A stretch of DNA of 9,826 bases from the NCBI GenBank assembly GCA_964620345.1, contig CAZUHK010000125.1, forward strand, positions 1 to 9,826, written 5' to 3'. Within the stretch, counting starts at the first letter, position 1, and the number at the start of each line of letters is the position of its first letter. The stretch is from CAZUHK01 sp964620345 (GTDB lineage Bacteria; Planctomycetota; Phycisphaerae; Phycisphaerales; Zrk34). Both the position numbers and the translations under genes were made by a program. The notes under the pieces are model-generated. The model was not told the origin of the DNA, searched no databases, and worked only from the letters and a program-made list of their open reading frames with translations. Shown one piece after another: positions 6,230 through 9,826 of the stretch.

Positions 6230-6578
6230 ATGGGGAGCCGAAGCGGTGTCGGATACAATCCTGTTGGGCCCGGGGGTTGCGGGTTGCCGGTGGTGGGTGT
6301 CGGCGAAGGCGGGGGCGTGATGTTCTTGATCGGCGTGACGATGGGGCCGCGGGGTTGGACGTGGCCGCGGGGCCTGGGCGCAGCATCGACGCTCACGGCG
6401 CGGCGCGATCGGCGGCCGGAAGATTGCGGCCGGTCCACAGCGCGATGAGCATGCTCACGATGATCGTGCAGGACACCTGAATCGCGATGCCGTTCCGCCG
6501 TCTCCCCCGCGACCGCTCGACACAAAACAACCCCGTGCCGAACAGGATCGGAGCGGGTCATGTTTTGGCGCCTCGCGT
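6230..6578. other. Converging intergenic region with no sure gene
   Basis: Between the stop of the plus-strand PEP-CTERM gene and the stop of the minus-strand DUF4832-like gene lie 349 bases. The left part (6240-6380) is strongly G-rich on the plus strand, with GGCCGCGGGG occurring twice (6344-6353 and 6363-6372). Around 6410-6436, GGCCGGAAGATTGCGGCC-type sequence can form a short hairpin. No T-tract terminator is seen. A doubtful small minus-strand ORF is listed separately. Confidence 0.5.
6393..6557 (-). other. Possible small membrane protein or C-terminal gene remnant
   Basis: On the minus strand this frame is open for 54 codons between a TGA at 6558-6560 and a TGA at 6393-6395, with mostly G or C third positions. 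It contains one plausible transmembrane helix (GIAIQVSCTIIVSMLIALW), preceded by a basic stretch (ERSRGRRRN) and followed by TGRNLPAADRAAP. There is no ATG and no clear ribosome binding site in this frame; an ATG at 6559-6561 lies in another frame. It could be a decayed gene tail. I do not recognise a family. Confidence 0.25.
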
Positions 6579-7749
6579 TTACTCGGTGATCGCGACCGCG
6601 GCCAGAGGATGCCAGCGGTCATCGGTTCGGTTCCGGACGGCCATCGCGATCGCCGGAGATTCATCCTTCTTATCGGTGAGAAGTCCGAAGGCAAGCGTGT
6701 AGCTGTCGGCGGGCACCTGGTCGAAGGTGAACGTGCCGACCTGCTCGGTCGTTTCATCCTGTTTCCACTTTTCCGGTTCGATGCCGGTGATGTCGGCGCG
6801 GGCGATGACCTTGCCATCGTCGTTGAGCAGGGCGGCGATGGGATGGGCTTCGATGTAAATCGGCGCCACGCCGCGGTTGGCCGTAACCTCGCCGATTGTC
6901 GGTCCCATCCCAATAGCCGGTCTTCTTGAGCTTTTCGTAACCGCCGTAGTACTCGAACACGGCGGGCGTTTCGCCGAGTGCGATGGCAGTTTCGCTGCCG
7001 TCGCTGTTGCCGACCACCCCATCGCGACGGACGCCGACGCCGTTTTCGACGGCCCATTCGGCGACACTTTTATACTTTCTGACGCCATCGACCAGCGGCA
7101 GGATGAGTTGAGTCTTCTTGAACGCAGCGCGGTGCAGCTTGACGTGCTTGAGGAACGGCTCGTCGCTGATCGGGCCGTACCCGCCCAGATGGCTCATGTG
7201 CGCCTCACCCCAGTTGCCGTAGGAGCGGATGTCGATGAATTCGATGCGGGGATCGCCGTCGAACTTCTCCGCGTAGGCCTTGAGAAACTTTTCGAGCTTG
7301 GCGAAGAAGACCGGGTGATCGAAATCGGGCACGATCTTCTTGCCCGGCCGACCATGCGCGCGGCCGGTCACTTGGGTCTGCTGATACTCGGCGCCGGCTT
7401 TGAAGACCCATTCGGGCGTGACGAACGGCTCGCGGCTGTGCGAGCTTGCCGCCATTACGCCGAATGCGCCTGTCTTGCCCTTGGCGGCCCACCCGGCCAG
7501 AAATTCCTCGATCGGCTTCCAGTTGTACTCATCCTCCGCCGGGTTCAACTGCGCCCAGCCAAAACGCACGTAACCCAGCGTTGCGAGGTCAACGACCGCC
7601 GCCTCGTCTTCGCCGAACCCGTCGGCCCTGCCATAGATCACCCAGCCCCGTCCGGGATTGACCAGCAACTCGTCGCTGGCTTCGGGCGTGACGGTCTGCA
7701 TGTGCGAGCCCATCGGTTCGGCGACCGCCACGACCATGGTCAGGCCGAC
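6579..7749 (-). pseudogene. DUF4832-like exported glycosidase-like protein, frameshifted and cut by the gap
   Basis: The 5' end lies in the gap; the first readable residues VGLTMVVAVA look like the end of a signal peptide. Then come NPGRGWVIYGRADG and LATLGYVRFGWAQLNPAEDEYNW. Next is IDIRSYGNWGEAH, whose Glu resembles a glycoside-hydrolase acid/base position. These are features of the TIM-barrel proteins annotated DUF4874/DUF4832. At about 6900-6925 the frame changes: KLKKTGYWDGT in one frame is followed in another by IGEVTANRGVAPIYIEAHPIAALL, the typical C-terminal beta-sandwich of DUF4832 proteins, running to the TAA at 6579-6581. Both halves keep coding-like codons, so the break is local. 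Family members usually have several dozen residues between these two parts, so a deletion with a frameshift, or a misassembly, is likely. Family membership is judged by eye. Confidence 0.65.
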
Positions 7750-7849
7750 NNNNNNNNNNNNNNNNNNNNNNNNNNNNNNNNNNNNNNNNNNNNNNNNNNN
7801 NNNNNNNNNNNNNNNNNNNNNNNNNNNNNNNNNNNNNNNNNNNNNNNNN
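7750..7849. other. Scaffold gap (100 N)
   Basis: Exactly 100 unknown bases. A round 100 is a conventional placeholder, so the true distance is probably unknown. The 5' end of the DUF4832-like gene and whatever follows rpiB are hidden here. Confidence 0.98.
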
Positions 7850-7867
7850 GCCGGGGCGCGGGGGTGA

Positions 7868-8332
7868 TCAGTCTCGGACGGTGGTGGGATCTTCGCCGCG
7901 TTCCAGGGCCATGATCTTGTTGACCCGGCGGGCGTGGCGACCGCCCTCGAACTCGGTCGCGAGATAGATATCGATGATTTTTTCGATAAGCCGCTCGCCG
8001 AGCATGTCGGCGGAGATGCAGATGACGTTGGCGTCGTTGTGGCGGCGGGACATCTCGGCGCCGATGTCATCGTGGACCAGCGCGGCGCGGATGCCCTTGA
8101 TCTTGTTCGCGGCGATCGACATGCCGATGCCCGAGCCGCAGGCGAGCACGGCCCGATCGGCCCGACGTTCGCTGACCGCGCGGCACGCGGCCCAGGCCAT
8201 GTCCGGGTAGTCGCACGACGCGCCCTCGCACGTGGGCACGACCACCAGCTCGTGGCCCAGCGATTGGATCTGCCGGCAGAGCTTGTCGTAAATCGGTGCG
8301 CCGCGATGGTCGGCGCTCACTGCGATCTTCAC
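7868..8332 (-). CDS. rpiB: Ribose-5-phosphate isomerase B
   Basis: This is a 154-residue cytoplasmic enzyme interconverting ribose 5-phosphate and ribulose 5-phosphate in the pentose phosphate pathway. Family signatures in order: KIAVSADHRG at the N-terminus (D8, H9), DYPD at 41-44, ACGSGIGMSIAANK with the catalytic-type cysteine at C65, RRHNDANV with the ring-opening-type histidine at H98, and GGRHARRVNKI near the end. Length fits the family (about 145-155). The start is the GTG at 8330-8332, which gives the standard KIAV N-terminus and has GGAGGA (8342-8347) nine bases upstream; longer frames reaching 8386 overlap the preceding gene. It lies 25 bp after the Sua5-phosphatase fusion in an operon-like arrangement. 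Some family members act on other aldose phosphates (allose, galactose), so the exact substrate is not certain. Confidence 0.95.
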   Translation of the reverse strand: MKIAVSADHRGAPIYDKLCRQIQSLGHELVVVPTCEGASCDYPDMAWAACRAVSERRADRAVLACGSGIGMSIAANKIKGIRAALVHDDIGAEMSRRHNDANVICISADMLGERLIEKIIDIYLATEFEGGRHARRVNKIMALERGEDPTTVRD

Positions 8333-8341
8333 GATGAACGA

Positions 8342-8347
8342 TCCTCC
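8342..8347 (-). promoter_or_regulatory. Ribosome binding site selecting the GTG start of rpiB
   Basis: GGAGGA on the minus strand is nine bases before the GTG. It lies wholly in the 25-bp gap after the preceding stop and fixes the start despite the non-ATG codon. Confidence 0.85.
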
Positions 8348-8357
8348 GTGCTGATGG

Positions 8358-9527
8358 CTAAACGCCCAGTGTATCCAGTTGCCCATCGATCAGCTTGGCG
8401 ATGCGCGCGGCGCATTGGTCGTACACCGCGTGGCCGGCGCCGATCGGGTCGTCGATCTCGCCGGCGGGGTCGAGCAGGCGCACCTTGTCGGCCGCGTCGG
8501 GCGCCATGGCGAGCACGGCCTGGCGGTGGGTGTCGGTCATGCAGTAGATCGCCTGGGCGTCGCGCACCAGGTCGGCGGTGAGCGGGCGCGATCGGTGGGC
8601 CGGCGGATCGATGCCGATACGTTTGACGGCGTCGACGGCCTCGGGCGTCGCGGGCGAGCCGGGCACGGCAAATGCGCCGGCGCTGACGATCGCCCAGCCG
8701 CGGTCGATCAGGGCGGCGGGCTTGACACCCAGCCGCTCGGCGAGCTTGTGCCGGGCGATCGCCTCGGCCATGGGGCTGCGGCAGGTGTTTCCCGAACAGA
8801 CGAAAAGCAGGTTGCGCTGCATGAGTTTGCTCAGATAGCGTTGGTCGTACACGCCCTCGCGGAGCACGTGCAGCCCCGAGGCGTCGACGCGCACGACGGT
8901 GGAGGGTTTTTCGAATCGCGCCCGCCCGCCATCGAGCACGAGGTCGACCGTATCGCCCAGGGCGGCCGCGGCGGCCCGGGCGTCGTGCGTCTCGGGCTGG
9001 CCGGTGGCGTTGGCGCTGCTGGCGACGACCGGCTCGGCCACGGCGCCCAGCAGCTCCGAGGCCACCGGATGGTCCGGGCAGCGCAGGCCGATCGTGTTCT
9101 CGTGATACAGCAGGTGGCGCGCGTCGGCGGCCATGCCCAGGCGCGCCAGCCGATCGGCGATCACCGCATCGCTGACCTCGGCGACGATCGTGATCGGTCC
9201 GGGCATGGTCTTGCGGATCAGGCGCGCCAGCATCGGCGTCCGGTCCAGATCGACGTACCGCTCGGCGGCGGCCGGGTCGGGCATGTGGACACTGAAGGGC
9301 TTGTGCGTCGGGCGTTGCTTGAGGGCCCGCAGGCGCTGCAGCCCGCGTGGCGAGCCGACCGACGCCGCCACGCCGTACACCGTCTCGGTGGGGAACACCA
9401 CCAGCCCGCCGCGGCGCAGCAGTTCCGCGGCGCGGCTGGCGGCACGGCTGCGCTGCTGGGGCGCTTCACATGGCACGGTCGTGGTCATACGGCCCTTGGT
9501 CCGGTGGCAAGAGGCGGAACGGATCAC
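8358..9527 (-). CDS. Fused threonylcarbamoyl-AMP synthase (Sua5/TsaC) and low-molecular-weight (arginine) phosphatase
   Basis: One 389-residue frame joins two enzymes. Residues about 30-228 are a Sua5/YrdC/TsaC domain: LLRRGGLVVFPTETVYGVAA (PTETVYG at 46-52), KQRPTHKPFSVHM, GLRCPDHPVA and ASSANATG. This family makes threonylcarbamoyl-AMP from Thr, bicarbonate and ATP for the tRNA t6A modification. After a short linker, residues 236-389 form a low-molecular-weight phosphatase. It has the P-loop VCSGNTCRSPMAEA (nucleophile C244, R250) and the late DDPIGAGHAVYD with the general-acid Asp. T248 matches the threonine that gives B. subtilis YwlE its phosphoarginine preference. The GTG start at 9527 overlaps the upstream TGA by 4 bp (GTGA), suggesting coupling; an ATG at 9488 with a nearby AAGGG is the alternative. 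The internal Met236 has no good ribosome binding site, which argues for a true fusion. Confidence 0.9.
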   Translation of the reverse strand: MIRSASCHRTKGRMTTTVPCEAPQQRSRAASRAAELLRRGGLVVFPTETVYGVAASVGSPRGLQRLRALKQRPTHKPFSVHMPDPAAAERYVDLDRTPMLARLIRKTMPGPITIVAEVSDAVIADRLARLGMAADARHLLYHENTIGLRCPDHPVASELLGAVAEPVVASSANATGQPETHDARAAAAALGDTVDLVLDGGRARFEKPSTVVRVDASGLHVLREGVYDQRYLSKLMQRNLLFVCSGNTCRSPMAEAIARHKLAERLGVKPAALIDRGWAIVSAGAFAVPGSPATPEAVDAVKRIGIDPPAHRSRPLTADLVRDAQAIYCMTDTHRQAVLAMAPDAADKVRLLDPAGEIDDPIGAGHAVYDQCAARIAKLIDGQLDTLGV

Positions 9528-9826
9528 ATGATAGGCCCGGGTGCCGCGGCGTCGAGGATGCTGGTGGTCGCCGCGGGCAGCACGACCGTCGGGCCGCGCT
9601 GCAGCTCCAGCACCAGGCCGCGCGCCGGGTCGATGTCGATCACGCGGCCGGTCAGCTCGCGGCCGTCGCTGCGCACGGTCACGCGCTGCTGCAACAGCCC
9701 GGCGCGGCGGCGCCAGGCGTCGGCCAGGTCCGCGTCGGTCGCGTGCATCAGCGTCGCGTGCAGGTCGTCGAGCAGCCGATCGAGGATGGTGGCGGCCGGG
9801 GGCAGGGTGCCGTCGAAGGGCAGGTC
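9524..9826 (-). CDS. birA: Biotin--[acetyl-CoA-carboxylase] ligase, C-terminal part
   Basis: The frame is open from the window edge (DLPFDGTLPPAATILD) to a TGA at 9524-9526, giving the last 100 residues. It carries LADAWRRRAGLLQQRVTVRSD and LTGRVIDIDPARGLVLELQRGPTVVLPAATTSIL, the end of the catalytic domain followed by the small SH3-like C-terminal domain of BirA-type ligases. These enzymes activate biotin as biotinyl-AMP and attach it to the carrier protein of acetyl-CoA carboxylase. The catalytic GRGR..W region is outside the window, so an N-terminal repressor domain cannot be judged. The stop overlaps the next gene's GTG by four bases, which implies one transcript. Confidence 0.8.
   Translation of the reverse strand, partial: DLPFDGTLPPAATILDRLLDDLHATLMHATDADLADAWRRRAGLLQQRVTVRSDGRELTGRVIDIDPARGLVLELQRGPTVVLPAATTSILDAAAPGPIM

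Noticed and set aside
6265..6380. G-quadruplex cluster
   Set aside because: Several G runs exist, but the loops between GGG tracts are long and irregular, so no strict quadruplex motif is met.

Overview
The window looks like a GC-rich planctomycete contig, most likely from the class Phycisphaerae and probably an assembled draft or metagenome bin. This rests on several things seen together: two secreted proteins with PEP-CTERM tails, a prepilin-type protein with a GFTLVELLVV leader, a LamG-type protein, a LacI-family regulator, a DUF4832-like glycosidase-like protein, and a 100-base run of N that marks a scaffold gap. The taxonomic call is an inference, because no rRNA or marker phylogeny is available here.

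Left end (1-1029, plus strand): the tail of an unrecognised protein (1-162) is followed at once by the C-terminal third of an OppF/DppF-type ABC-transporter ATPase (to 673). That ATPase has lost its Walker A, signature and Walker B regions. Next comes a gene-free stretch (674-1029) with a 26-bp imperfect inverted repeat about 270 bp across, which resembles a MITE or insertion-sequence remnant. It is followed by a good promoter (TTGACA, 17 bp, TTTATT) with two operator-like palindromes ahead of a LacI-family gene.

Middle (1030-6229, plus strand): a LacI regulator, then a LamG/concanavalin-like PEP-CTERM protein whose start region is triplicated: three in-frame copies, 60 bp apart, of a strong ribosome binding site plus ATG. 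A clear intrinsic terminator follows, then a type II pseudopilin-like protein, then a 703-residue exported protein that joins a sialidase-like domain to six NHL-type repeats and ends in PEP-CTERM. Together they look like a sugar-responsive locus for exported, envelope-anchored proteins that bind or process polysaccharide. That joint function is inferred.

Right part (6230-9826, minus strand): reading leftward from the window end there is the tail of birA, a fused Sua5/TsaC-YwlE-like phosphatase gene, and rpiB. They are spaced as one operon (a 4-bp overlap, then 25 bp) and echo the Bacillus ywlC-ywlE-ywlF order. Beyond the scaffold gap lies a DUF4832-like secreted protein that is frameshifted and apparently lacks an internal segment. 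The converging region 6230-6578 holds only a doubtful small membrane ORF.

The most interesting items are the triplicated in-frame translation start, the Sua5-arginine-phosphatase fusion, and the MITE-like element beside a decapitated transporter gene.
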